From positions 4,650,001 through 4,714,000 of the forward strand of contig WWBZ02000022.1 of NCBI GenBank assembly GCA_011503125.2: a DNA stretch of 64,000 nucleotides, read 5' to 3'. The stretch comes from Botryosphaeria dothidea. Lineage: Eukaryota > Ascomycota > Dothideomycetes > Botryosphaeriales > Botryosphaeriaceae. Made by a program: the position numbers and the translations under genes. The notes beneath the pieces are model-generated. The model saw only the letters and a program-made list of their open reading frames with translations. It was not told where the DNA came from and searched no databases. The stretch's first letter is position 1, and each line of letters opens with the position of its first letter. Below are positions 12,086 to 22,900 of this stretch, one piece after another.

Positions 12086-13887
12086 TTAAACAAGCTCTCC
12101 AATCATATTTACAGGTTTCTTTCCAACGTAATACCCGTTGATCAGCCGCGAAAGAGCTCCGGGCACGCCGTGTTGCTGCGCAAAATGGTCAAAAAAGGAG
12201 CCATCATCCACCTCCACATCCCAAACGAACACCCATCCTTCGTTCCCGGGAAGGTAACTACCCCATGATGACTCCTGCAGCCATTGCAGCAACCGACTCC
12301 CGTCCCATCTGGTGAGGGCGAATCCGAAGTGGCTCCAATTCCTCCTGAAGCGAAAGTGTTGAAGACACATGTTCCAGCGGATGTAGAGAAGGATCCCAAG
12401 CCAGTCTCCTTGTAGCATGCGAATTGACGACAATTCGATCGAAGATAGCTGGCGGTTGTCCTGGAGGAAGGTCTGGAGGTGTAATTCTTCCGTTGCCCCG
12501 CAGTGCAGTTGGATGGAGCGCAGAGATTGCATGGTCTGCAGTGGCAGCCCCTTCACAAAAAACGCTTCATTCTTCTCCCACTCACACAAACCGGATATGC
12601 TTAGATTTTGGAGCGTGGTGGCAGTGAGGATCATGGTTTCGATGAAAGCGAAGTTGCGGCGTCCATTGTCTGTTTGCTCAATCAGCAGCCCCTTCAATCA
12701 GATGATGGAAGTGTACAAGGAAACGAACACTTACACGGCCAAATGGCCACTCCAGGCCCTATGGTGAAGTCCAAATGCGTTATTGAGCCGAGGGCTGGCA
12801 TGGAAAGCGCAAGCCTGTTGTTGCAGGCTGTCGATGGGGTCCAACCAAGCGCCAGGGATTCTTGGATGGCAAAGCGGCGGACTCTTATTCCACTGGCGCT
12901 CAGAGCAGCAAGCACAGCCAGAATGACAACATGATGCGGGAGTTCTGCCCTACACTTCGAAACGACACATGGCACAGAGTCTAGGTCAAAGTACCGAGCT
13001 TGCAGACGGATTTCCTCCAGATTGACCATGCGGCGCAGCGCAGCGGTCAGAAAAACAGGCATGGCTCCTTGCATGCAGCACTGCCGCTCGGCCTCGAAGA
13101 AGGCGGCTTGTGTGGCGAGCTGTAACCGCCTCACTGTATTATGCTGTATGCTCTCCACAGTCGGGGCCGGGTTTGGCTGCAAGCCAGCGTTGATACACAG
13201 TCGCTCAGCTGTGACGGGCTCATGCGGGATGGGATGGGGGTCTTGGAAGTACTTCGCTGCGTCGTCGAGCGGACTCAGCACGAGCAGGCGGATCGACCTG
13301 GCGATGTCCCTGGTTTCGGTGAAGATGCAGAGCTTCGCGGCCTCGCGCTCGCAGTATTCCGCGCGAAGCTGCGAGAACAGTCGCGCGTAATCGAGCGCGG
13401 CTTTGCGGTAGACTTGCCAGCACGACAGCCGGAGATTTCCACAGTCCTTCTTGGTGAGGTACGAAGCGATCTGCCCGACAAGCTCGGTGGGAAGCCCGGT
13501 CAGGCGTGAAGTTGTGCGTGGCAGTTTTGATGTGCGTGGGCGCAACGCCTGGCTCGTGTGTGGTCGCTGGTATGGGCTGAAGGTGACAGAGAGCAGCGAC
13601 ATGTGCTCTTCGAGTGTCGATAGCGATGTATTGCGTCTTTGGTTCGGCGGTTTCCATTTGTTTGTTCTAGTCACAGGCATGTTGCACGCGTTGCTGGCTT
13701 CGGGTGCGGTCACGCAGCATGCTCGGTGACAGAGCGGGAGGATGTTGGCGATGATGGAGGCTGCACAGTTGGACTTTTGGCGGCCGGTGACCGTTCCGAC
13801 TTTCTGAGCCCTTCGACAACGACTGTTCACCAGGCGAGGGAATCGCAGTCTTCTGGTCCAATCCAGTGAGCTGAGGCCGCAAGGCAT
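12086..13887 (-). CDS. F-box domain protein (F-box paralogue 2)
   Basis: Two exons, 13887-12735 and 12669-12086, are joined by a 65-bp intron (donor GTAAGT at 12734, acceptor ACAG at 12670, CTGAT branch sites inside). The F-box is LTGLPTELVGQIASYLTKKD followed by CGNLRLSCWQVYRKAA. It shares its layout with the gene at 9985-11894: same strand, one intron late in the gene, an acidic WVFVWDVEVDDG segment and a final LINGYYVGKK. The pair therefore looks like a tandem duplication that has since diverged widely. The ATG at 13680 (MPVTRTNK) is a better-placed alternative start, because the residues before it are basic and unstructured. The probable role is an SCF ubiquitin-ligase receptor. Confidence 0.72.
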
Positions 13888-14288
13888 CTATGGAACATGC
13901 TGTTGCCTAACGACTGAAGACGTAATCGTGCAGCTCAAATCAACCACCACCCAGCAATCACATCATCAAGAGCTCCCAACAGACCTCTCCTCTCCCTGAC
14001 AATCAAAGGCAATCACTGCTCTGACGTTGGAGGCTCTGTAGATTCCCCGAGTCCTCCTCAATCGTATCGGGCGGCCCCCGAAGCACTAAAGATACGCAGA
14101 TGCAGCCAATCAAAACACCAAACTGTCCCCAAAGCCAACACTGATGCCTGCCAGGAACGGACGTGCATCATTTAGCTCCGCCCCCACGCGGTAGTGCGTC
14201 AAGCCACAAAGACAACCCCCAGAGCGGGTGCGGGCGACGCGCAACCCAGCTCTTATTCTCGAAGCTCCCATCCTCCAAGTGGCCCGCC
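13888..14288. other. Intergenic region between divergent genes
   Basis: About 400 bp between the second F-box gene (leftward) and the Pro-rich gene (rightward). It should hold both promoters. No recognisable element beyond ordinary sequence was seen. Confidence 0.5.
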
Positions 14289-15570
14289 ATGGCATCTCCA
14301 CAAACCAAGGACGCCGCCCCGAGCGAAGACGGCCGCCCGCTCCCCATCCCCGTCTGGACGGAAGACGCGCACGCTACTCCTCTCAGCACCCAGCCGCCGC
14401 CGCTCGTCTCCGACGACGGCCTGCACCCCGTCGCCGTCGCCCGCAAGCCGCTTCCTGTCGTCGACGACGGCCTCCAAGTCGTCGCCCGCAAGCCCCTCCC
14501 CGTCGACGGCCTGCACGTCGTCAGCCACGAACCGCCCACCGAGGCTCCTCCACCGCCCTACGAATCGCCCACCACGGGCCGCTGCCTCGTGCTGCCCAGC
14601 CGCGCCGCCGAATGGCGCGTCAAGAGCGCCGACCGCGACGTGCGCCTGTGCACGCTGGCGGCCGCCGTCTTAGTCCGCGAGGGCGTGCTGGACGGGACGA
14701 ACGTCGAACTGTGAGCAAGCAGACCCCCCGTCCATCTCCCTCAAATGTCCGTCTTCCCGAACTCAGACGCGTGCAGCCTCCACGAGCGAAACGGCGCAGC
14801 CGCAGCGGAAGAGAAGCCCGGCCCCAGAGACCCGCTCGCCGCGCTGACCACCAGCACCTTCAGCATGATCAGCGGCATCAGGCGCGGCCGTCGCGAAGAA
14901 GCTGGATCGCTTCGCCGAGGGCGTGGCGAGCTCGGGGGAAGGGGTTCGCGCGGATCGTGGGCGCCGGCTTGAAGGCGCCGGGCGAGTACACGCACGATCT
15001 GGCCCGCGGGTTTCACAACGTGCCCCGCCTGTATGGAGATGAGACGGTGAGGAAGGACGACAAGATTGTGAGGTTTACGTCTGGGTTGGCCGCGGCTGGC
15101 AAGGTGCGTCGGCTTGGCTGAAGCCGCGTTGTATCTTGTACTGATGTTCTCGCTCACAGGGTTTCGGATATGGGTTGCATGATGGCATCACAGGATTCTT
15201 TGTGCAGCCAGTGAAAGGCGCACAGAAAGAGGGTGCTGAGGGCTTCGTGAAGGGCTTCGTGAAGGGCATGGGCGGTGTTGTGTGTAAACCTGCAGCTGGT
15301 AAGTCCTCCGCAAATCATTCGGGAGTCTGTACTGACCCATTTCATTCAGCAAGTTTTGGGATGGTAGGGCACACCCTCGTGGGCATCCAGAGATCCATCG
15401 AGAAGAGCCTTTCCCGAAAACCCACTGAGGAGGAGTGTATTGCCGGGGCGTCCGTCTGGCAGGGAGAAGAGGAGATGCAGGGTCTAACGGACCAGGAACG
15501 AAGGGCAATCACAAGTGCATGGTTTGCTGCGTCTCGATTAAACCTCTCTTCAGGAATTCACGTGGATTAG
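14289..15570 (+). CDS. Hypothetical protein with a tail domain like that of fungal sterol-glucosyltransferase-like proteins
   Basis: Model: exons 14289-14710, 14767-15103, 15160-15298, 15350-15570 (372 aa, phases consistent). The N-terminus is Pro-rich with repeats of RKPLPV. The C-terminal half is well conserved in style: PGEYTHDLARGFHNVPRLYG, then GYGLHDGITGFFVQPVKGAQ, then GFVKGFVKGMGG and FGMVGHTLVGIQRSIEK. This resembles the amphipathic tail found after the catalytic part of fungal GT28-type glucosyltransferases, but no glycosyltransferase domain is present. The first half of exon 2 is Arg-rich in the spliced frame, whereas the other two frames read more protein-like (DPLAALTTSTFSMISGI; VAKKLDRFAEGVASSGEG), so an unseen intron or frameshifts are possible. 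The last ~12 codons fall in a dispersed repeat. Confidence 0.5.
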
Positions 15571-15785
15571 CTGAACTTGGCTCGCGTGTGCGCGTGCAAG
15601 CACTTCGTAGAGATCCGGAAATGACAAGTCGTGTGACAAAGCCACCAAAGTGTAAAATCTGGTGGCTGAGAGCAAATCCCTTTGGGGATCCCCGCCGGAA
15701 GGGCAGACCTGGGCCGGGTGCGTTGAGAGCTTGCATGGGGAGCATGTCTTCTGTGTACTGGTATCGTGGCCGGCTGAATGACACG
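15543..15785. repeat. Dispersed repeat, copy 1 (left of the PKS locus)
   Basis: Similar, with mismatches and small indels, to about 28465-28695 in the same orientation. Shared blocks include TTCACGTGG, GCTGAACTTGGCTC, GCAAGCACTTCGT, GGCTGAGAGCAAAT and GAGCTTGC. On the minus strand both copies keep an open frame with a common S-A-C-x-R-T-x-E-P-S-S-A-x-P-R-E stretch, so the repeat may derive from a transcribed or coding mobile sequence. It overlaps the 3' end of the preceding gene. Family unknown. Confidence 0.7.
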
Positions 15786-16155
15786 TTACAAACCGCCCCC
15801 GCCTCTACCTTTACTCACCCTGTTAGGGTCATAGTATTCGACGTTGTGCTCGGCCTAGAATAACCTTTAGTCGAAAAGTTTCTAACCGGTCTCGCTTAGC
15901 GTTTGAAACGCAGCTAACGCAAGAGAAAAGTTGAACAGCCGGCCTGCTAGCTATGAGGATGTATCGACATGTTAAATGTCTGAAACTCACCGTCTTCTAA
16001 TAGACTCGGATTTAAATAAACTTAACGGGATTACCAACGCTCGTTGACACGAAAAATCCAGGTATTTGAGATACCTAGGTTTCCTCGCATCACCTATAAA
16101 AACGCCTCGCTGGTCGCCTGGCTTGAAAGTTGCCACACAACTGTTACACGCTATC
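15786..16155. other. Intergenic region upstream of the methyltransferase
   Basis: About 370 bp, moderately AT-rich, presumably the promoter of the methyltransferase gene at 16156. No defined motif was recognised. Confidence 0.4.
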
Positions 16156-17065
16156 ATGACTGAGTCCGCGGACACGCCGTACTATCTGCCGAGCGAGTGC
16201 GACCTCTGATCCCAACCCCTTGGAGCACACAGACAGACCCCGCTAACAGGAATCCCACAGCGCTGCCGAGCACGTCCGACTGAACATTCAAGCGGATGGC
16301 CTCTCGAAGATGCTCGATGGCTGCGTGACGCAAGCCTCTGTCAGGGACGCCTCGGTGGTCGTCGACATGGGCTGCGGCACCGGGGTCATTACGAGGCACC
16401 TCGGCGCCATGTTTCCGAGCGCGCAGGTGTACGGTGTGGACTTGTCGCCCGTTCCGCCGCACGCGTCGTCGTCGTCGCCGCCGCCGGCCAACGTCCGCTG
16501 GGTGCAGGGAAACATCCGGGACCTCATGCTGCGCGATCCGCGCTTCGCCGCCGGCTCGGTCGACTATGCCTTCCATCGCCTGCTCATCTGCGGCATGCGC
16601 GACTGGCAGGGATACGTGGACGATGTTGCGAGCATGCTGCGACCCGGCGGCTGGGCGGAGCTGCAGGACGTCGATTACGTCTTCTACGGCGCGGATGGTG
16701 AGCGCATTGATCGGGATTGGGGCTGGGTCAGGATCATGCGGGACCTTGCGGAGGAACTTGGGTTGGATATCGAGTGCGGATCGCATATGGCCGCATATAT
16801 GCGGAAGGCGGGGCTGGTTGACATCAGCGTCAGGGAGTATCGATGGCCCTTTGGGCCGGACAAGCGTGGCAACTTGGGGCAGCAGGCGGGCATTGCGGGC
16901 GTTGTCACGGATCTGATGCCTCGCATGCTGGCGCAGAGGGGCTATGATGCGGGACAGATTGCCAAGCTGGAGGTTGAGTGGCAGGCTGGCTTGGCCGGGG
17001 AGGAGGGAAAGCATTGGAAGTTTATTGTTACAACCGGGAGAAAGCCGGAGGAAAGAAAGTCATAG
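16156..17065 (+). CDS. SAM-dependent methyltransferase, LaeA-like class
   Basis: Exons 16156-16196 and 16261-17065 (64-bp intron with GCTAACA branch site and CACAG acceptor) give 281 aa in frame. Motif I is VVVDMGCGTGVITRHLG near residue 70. It is followed by an acidic residue after the second strand (VYGVDLSP), VRWVQGNIRDL, and MLRPGGWAELQDVDY, the usual order of a class I Rossmann methyltransferase. Fungal relatives are either LaeA-type regulators of secondary metabolism or tailoring O/N-methyltransferases. It lies 3' to 3' with the P450 and ~2.9 kb from the PKS start, so a tailoring role on the polyketide is a reasonable inference. The substrate cannot be told. The insertion PHASSSSPPPAN in the fourth strand region is low-complexity. 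Confidence 0.75.
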
Positions 17066-17194
17066 AGGGAGGGGTATCGCCGCTGGCAATTTTAATCTTT
17101 CCGTTTGAGATTTTCTAGTCATTGGATCCGTTGGCTACGGACGATACCAGTCCGACCACATCGAATACGCGGGCCTGAAGCTAGCAGGAAAAGC

Positions 17195-19208
17195 TTATTC
17201 GTGAAATGAACAATGAACTGGATAAGCCATTTGAGTGTTCACTTCCAACTTAATCCGCTGCTCGAAAGCGTCGTGTAGCTGAATGCTCGAGAACTCTTGA
17301 GCAATGCGTGAAAGGGCATATTCAATCTGAAATCTGCCGAGCTTGCGTCCGAGGCAAATACGAGGCCCATGGTTGAAGGGGATGTATTCCCAGATCTGCG
17401 GCTCCCAGTGCTCCCACCGCTGTGGCTTCCATTGACCCGAATCCGGCCCGCCTGGGGCTCTATGCTGAAGGGAGATTACCGAGTACACTTGGAGTCGGGG
17501 TTAGCTGGTTCACTTGCCCTCAAGAGCAGAGGTCACAAACACGTACTCGTCTGGGTATCTTGCGCGATGTTGATAGGGTCACGGCCATCTCGCCCGCCTC
17601 CTGTCGGGAGCGTAGTAGAGTGCGGCGGGACACGTACATTCAAGCCAACTGAGAAAAACCTGTCAGCACACGGGCAGTGATGGATCCAAGTGGGGTTTAC
17701 GCGGATGGTATAGCCTCATTGTCTCGTTCACTATCCACTTGAGCTGCCTCATGCTCTGTAGCTCCAGCAATGTTGGGCATCGCTGCGTTCCCACTCTTGG
17801 TTACATCCGTTAGCAACACCGAAGTAGTTCGCAAGTCGCACAGACTTACATGGACACCACCTCCTCCCTGAGTCTCGCCATCTCTTCTGGGTGCTTTGAA
17901 AGCTCATAGAGGGCCCACGACAGTAGAATTGCGCTGGGCTGTTTTACCTTAGCATTGTCTTCTGTGATAATTGCCGGGTGCCGGAACCATACCTTGGCTG
18001 CCAGGAAAATCGCCAGAAGTTGGCTCCTGATTTCCTGGCGGGACAAGCCCTGTAGCATCAACTTTTCAACAAGGCATTGGTCGGTAGCTTCTTTCTGCTC
18101 GATTTCGGAGACGGGGAGAGCAAGCGCATCGTCGATGCGCGAGTTCATAAACTTTTCGAAGGTGCTGATAGCACCAGGACAGAGAATGGTGTCTGTAATG
18201 AAAGGTGCATATTTTCTAGACATGGAGACGTAATTAGTCAAATGAAAATGAAAAGAAAAGAGATCGCTCTCCTTCACCATTGGCATACTTACCCCAGGAG
18301 CAGCCTTGTGGAGTTGATCCGGAGTAAGGTGCTGAGAGCATCTCTAAACGGTGCAGCACCACTGCTGAGATAGTTTGTAGATCTTCCCATGTAGAGTGCG
18401 GTAACTATATCCATCTGGTATCTCTCTATGATATCATGGACATCCACAGGGGCCCGGCTCCGAAGGATTGAGAGCAGCTTTTGCACATGTGTCTCGGTTT
18501 CTCCAAGCTCTTTGACGCCCATCTGGCCAAACTGTAGAGTGCTTAGATATGTCTTCTTTCCATCGTGGACCGAAGAACTCACATGGTGGGAAAGTTGCCG
18601 TTTTTTGGCTTGCCATTGTTGGCCATCCGCTGTGGGCGTATGTTTAGTTGCCGAGATACTGACATTCCAAGGACTTCGATAGCATACAAGTGACTACGGA
18701 TTCTCCAAGACTGTTTCGAAAGATTTCACGAACAAGGTCGCCTTTCGGATACTCTGAAAACTAATTTGGATGAGATTTTGACTGAACTAGAGGTAATTAC
18801 AACGCGCATACCTGAGAGGACTGTATAGCTCTAATGTTGGCGGGATCATCTGTAATGATCATGGTCCCCCCAAGGAGATCCATCTGAATGGTTCGTCCAT
18901 ACTTATCCATTAGGCCGCTCGACCACTCGACAAACGTGTTGTTCGCCAAGTGGTACATGGAGAGAAATACAAGGTCGAGGCCTACGAGGTGTCAGAAACT
19001 AGCGTCCTCCACAATGAGAAGACATACCGAACGGCAGCCAAGACCGAACCCTAGGAGGCGACGATCCAGGACCGTCGCTATGACGGAGGTATATTCTTCG
19101 TAGAAACAAGATGGAAACGACGAAGATGCACGCTACCCACTCTCGAGTCAAAATCTCCATGATCCTATTGCTCAGTCGGGTGCCGCCTGCTTCGGTGTTG
19201 AAGGTCAT
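17195..19208 (-). CDS. Cytochrome P450, CYP52-like, with an atypical I-helix
   Basis: Nine exons: 19208-19028, 18981-18812, 18760-18688, 18629-18293, 18215-17993, 17938-17850, 17795-17701, 17648-17547, 17487-17195. All phases agree, giving 520 aa. The 54-bp intron 17939-17992 is a multiple of three and could be retained (538 aa). There is an N-terminal membrane anchor (WVACIFVVSILFLRRIYL), SDGQQW, the K-helix ExxR (NETMRLYHP), WKPQRW, and the heme loop FNHGPRICLGRKL with its Cys ligand. The oxygen-activating I-helix motif, normally [AG]GxDT[TS], reads AAKPSA here, so the acidic-Thr pair is missing. CYP52-type enzymes hydroxylate alkyl or fatty-acyl chains, which would suit a reduced polyketide. 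It shares a 749-bp upstream region with the PKS and is probably co-regulated. Confidence 0.8.
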
Positions 19209-19957
19209 GTGTGAGTTAGGCGTAGGCTTTGATTATCCTCGAAATCTTATTTATGAGAATGACCTGGTAGGCAAAGAAAGAAACGGAAGATAGATGGGGG
19301 AAAGATGGATTCATGAGCAAAAGATAGAGATGAGCCGGAACGATGTTACCGAACAAGTAAGCGGGAAAAAGTTCCTATGAGCCGTAACGTGATGTCAATT
19401 GACCTCGGAGCAATGATGCCGGGAGGCACGATAGTGAGCTGATGTTTGGAAATGGCTTAGGTAAGTTCTAGATGTTCGTGATATTAAGATGCAAGCGTAG
19501 TTTGAAAAAAAAACCTAATATCAGCAGACTAATAAACATCCCTGTTCGGAGATTTAAGACAGACGGGGGCTGGGAAAGGGTAATTGGAAACTTAAATCGA
19601 CCGATGTCGAGCCTGATCGAATAGAGCTGTCAAACAAGTACCTGAATGCAGCAATCGCCTGTCGTCATGCTACGCCACCAAGTCTCGCGGCCGACGGCTA
19701 GCTACGTATCTACCCTGTCGCTGCCAAAGACAGCAATTCCCAAGGCATGAACCCGATCGAATTAGAATTGTCGGCTGCAAGAGAGAGAGAGAGGAGAGGG
19801 GGGGGGGGGGGGGGGGGGGGGCGCGGGGTTAGTGTAAAATCTTTCAGAGCCACTGAGGCCCTTATAACGAACCTCGGAGGAGGTGAAGGTCATGATCGTA
19901 CCTTCTAAATGTCTTTGTAATATCTATCGACCATCGTTTACGCAAAGAATCACCGAC
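19209..19957. promoter_or_regulatory. Shared upstream region of the divergent P450 and PKS genes
   Basis: 749 bp between the two start codons; both promoters must lie here. It contains a GA tract (about 19780-19797) running into an uninterrupted run of 24 G (19798-19821), about 140 bp before the PKS ATG. Purine tracts of this kind occur in fungal promoters, but the exact length of such a G run is often unreliable in assemblies. No specific regulator-binding site was identified. Confidence 0.5.
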
Positions 19958-22900
19958 ATGGACACCAACGACAAGTATCTTAAGGATGCACAAGACGCCA
20001 TTGCCATCTGTGGCATGGCGCTTAGATTGCCTGGTGGTGTTAGTAGCCCGGAGGATTTCTGGGAGCTGATGATCAACAAGAAAGAAGGGCATTGTCCAAT
20101 CCCGCCCAACCGGTTCAACATCGATGGCTTCTTTAGCGAGGTGCAGCCGAGACCGTCGACAGTGAAGATGCGACACGGCTACTTCCTCGATGGGGTCGAT
20201 ATCCAGCAGTTCGATGCATCATTCTACAGCATGTCCCGCAACGAGGTCGAGCGGATGGACCCGCAGCAGCGGCTGTTGCTCGAGGTGGTCTACGAATGCT
20301 TGGAAGCCGCAGGTGAGGTTTCGTGGCGCGGCAAAGGCATTGGTTGTTTTGTGGGCACCTTCGGACAAGACTGGGGAGAACTGCAGTCGGTGGATAAGAT
20401 GACTTCTGGGTTGTACAGAATTACGGGCCAGGGCGACTTCCTGCTTTCGAACCGCGTGTCGTTCGAATACAATTTGAAAGGGCCGAGGTAAGAGACTCCC
20501 AAACCGGGCCGAGGCTAATGACTGATGCCGGCGGATGCGAAGCCTGACTGTCAAGACGGCATGTTCGTCCTCGCTAGTGGCGCTCCATCTGGCCTGTCAG
20601 GCGCTCCGGAGGGGCGAGTGCAGCGGCGCCGTGGTAGGCGGCACCAACATCATTACCGCGCCCGATATGTCCATCGCAATGACGGAGCAAGATATTGTGT
20701 CGGCCGACGGGCGATGCAAGTCGTTCGACGCGAGCGCGGACGGCTATGGCCGCGGCGAGGCCATCAACGCAGTCTACATCAAGCGTCTTGCAGACGCCGT
20801 GGCGGACGGGAACCCGGTCCGCGCCATCATCGCCGGCACGGGCATCAACTGCGACGGGAAGAGCCCGAGCCTTGCGAGCCCTGCGTCCGAGGCGCACGAA
20901 GCCCTCATCAGGGACACGTACGCCGCCGCCGGGCTGCGGGTTGCAGACACGCCCTTTGTGGAATGCCATGCAACCGGCACGGCCGTCGGAGACCCGCTGG
21001 AGGCGGCCGCCATTGCACGTGTCTTTGGAGGAACTGGGACATACGTGGGAGCGGCGAGTGCTGCCCTGTCGCACGCGGGCCGCGGCTGCTGACTCAGGTG
21101 CGCAGGTCAAGCCGAATGTCGGCCATTCCGAAGGCGCGAGCGGCATCACCAGCCTCATCAAAGCCGTGCTTGCGGTGGAACACAGAACCATCCCCCCCAA
21201 CATCAACTTCCTGACGCCGAACCCCAAGAGTACGCCGCCGCCGCCCCCCCCCCCCCCCCCCCGCGTGCCGCGAATCCCGCCTGACACTGCGCAGTTCCAT
21301 TCAAAGAGGCGGGCCTGAGCGTGCCCTTGCACCCGACGCCGTGGCCAGTGGGCCGGGCCGCGCGTGTGAGCGTCAACTCGTTTGGCCTGGGCGGTGCCAA
21401 TGCCCACGCCATTGTCGAAGCCGCCCCGGCCGCGCGCGCGCCCGCCGCGAGCACAGAGGCCGCGCCGTCGCCACCCGCTCTCCTCGTCTTCTCGGCGAAG
21501 CACGCCGAGTCGCTGGAGCTGATGGTGCGCAACTGCAAGGCCCACCTGGCCAAGGGCAGCGCCTCGCTCCGCAATGCGGCGCACACGCTCGCCTGTCGCC
21601 GCGAGCACATGCGCCACCGCGCGTTCGTCATCACCGACAAGCTAGACTTCGACGACGCGGCCGTCGCCGGGGCGTCGGCCCCGGCGGCCCCGGCACGTGT
21701 CGCCATGGTCTTCTCGGGGCAGGGTGCCCAGTGGCCAGGCATGTGCACGTCCCTGCTCGGCAGCTTTCCCGCGTTTGCGGGCGCGATCGACAAGATGGAC
21801 AGCGTTCTCCAGGCGCTCGCGGAGCCGCCGGACTGGACGCTGCGAGGTGAGTGCTCCCCGCGCAGTCGGCAGCATTGCTCTGATCCAAGGTGCTCGCAGG
21901 CCAGCTGCTGAACCCGTCGGACCGCGTCCACGAGGCCGCGGTTGCGCAGCCGCTGTGCACCGCCGTGCAGGTTGGCCTTGTGGATCTCTGGCGCCAGACA
22001 TTCGGCATCCGGGCCGACAAGGTGGTGGGGCACTCGAGCGGCGAGATCGCTGCGGCCTACGCTGCCGGCGCCATCGATGCCGCGCAGGCCATCCTGATCG
22101 CCCACTTCCGCGGCCAGGCGACGGCGGGCACGGCTGGATCCATGGCCGCCATCGGGCTCGGCGCCGACGATGTACGCGCGCTTCTGGTCGACGGTGCCGT
22201 CGTCGCATGCGAGAACAGCGGCGCCAGCGTCACCGTCTCCGGCGACAGCGACGCCGTCGACGCCGTCATCGCCCGCGTCAAGGCCCGGCATCCGGGAGTG
22301 CTGGCCAGGCTCCTGCGCGTCGACCGGGCGTACCATTCCCGTAAGTCTCCGGCTGGTGTTTTTTTCTCTTGTTGCTATTGACAAAGCACGCCAGATCACA
22401 TGACACACTGCGCCCGCGACTACCGCCGCAGGCTCGCCTCCCTGGCCCCGGCCCGCAGCCCTCGCACCCCCTTCTACTCGACAGCTCACGGGCGCCGGCT
22501 CGACAGCGACGAGGCCCTCGACGCGGCCTATTGGTGCCTCAACCTCGCCTCCCCTGTGCGCTTCCACGCGGCGGTCCGCCAGCTCCTGCAGGACCTGCGC
22601 GACGATGACGCCTGCGTGTTCCTGGAGGTCGGTCCCCACGGCGCGCTTGCCGGGCCGCTGCGCCAGATCTTCCACGAGGCTGGCGGCGTCAGCAGCTCGA
22701 CATACGTCCCGACGATGCTGCGCGGCCGCGACTCGACGCGCGACGTGCTCGACGCGGCCGGCCGGCTGTGGCTCCAGGGCGCGCCCGTCAACTTCGCCGC
22801 GCTCTGCCCCGCCGACGCCTGCGTGGTGCCGGACCTGCCGCGGTATCCGTGGCGCCATGCGGAGCGCTTCGGCGCCGAGAGCCGGATCGCCAAGGAGTGG

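Noticed and set aside
17195..19208. P450 as a pseudogene because its frame is broken into several short ORFs
   Set aside because: Seven obligatory short introns with standard donors, branch sites and acceptors restore one continuous frame with all phases matching; only the I-helix motif is abnormal.
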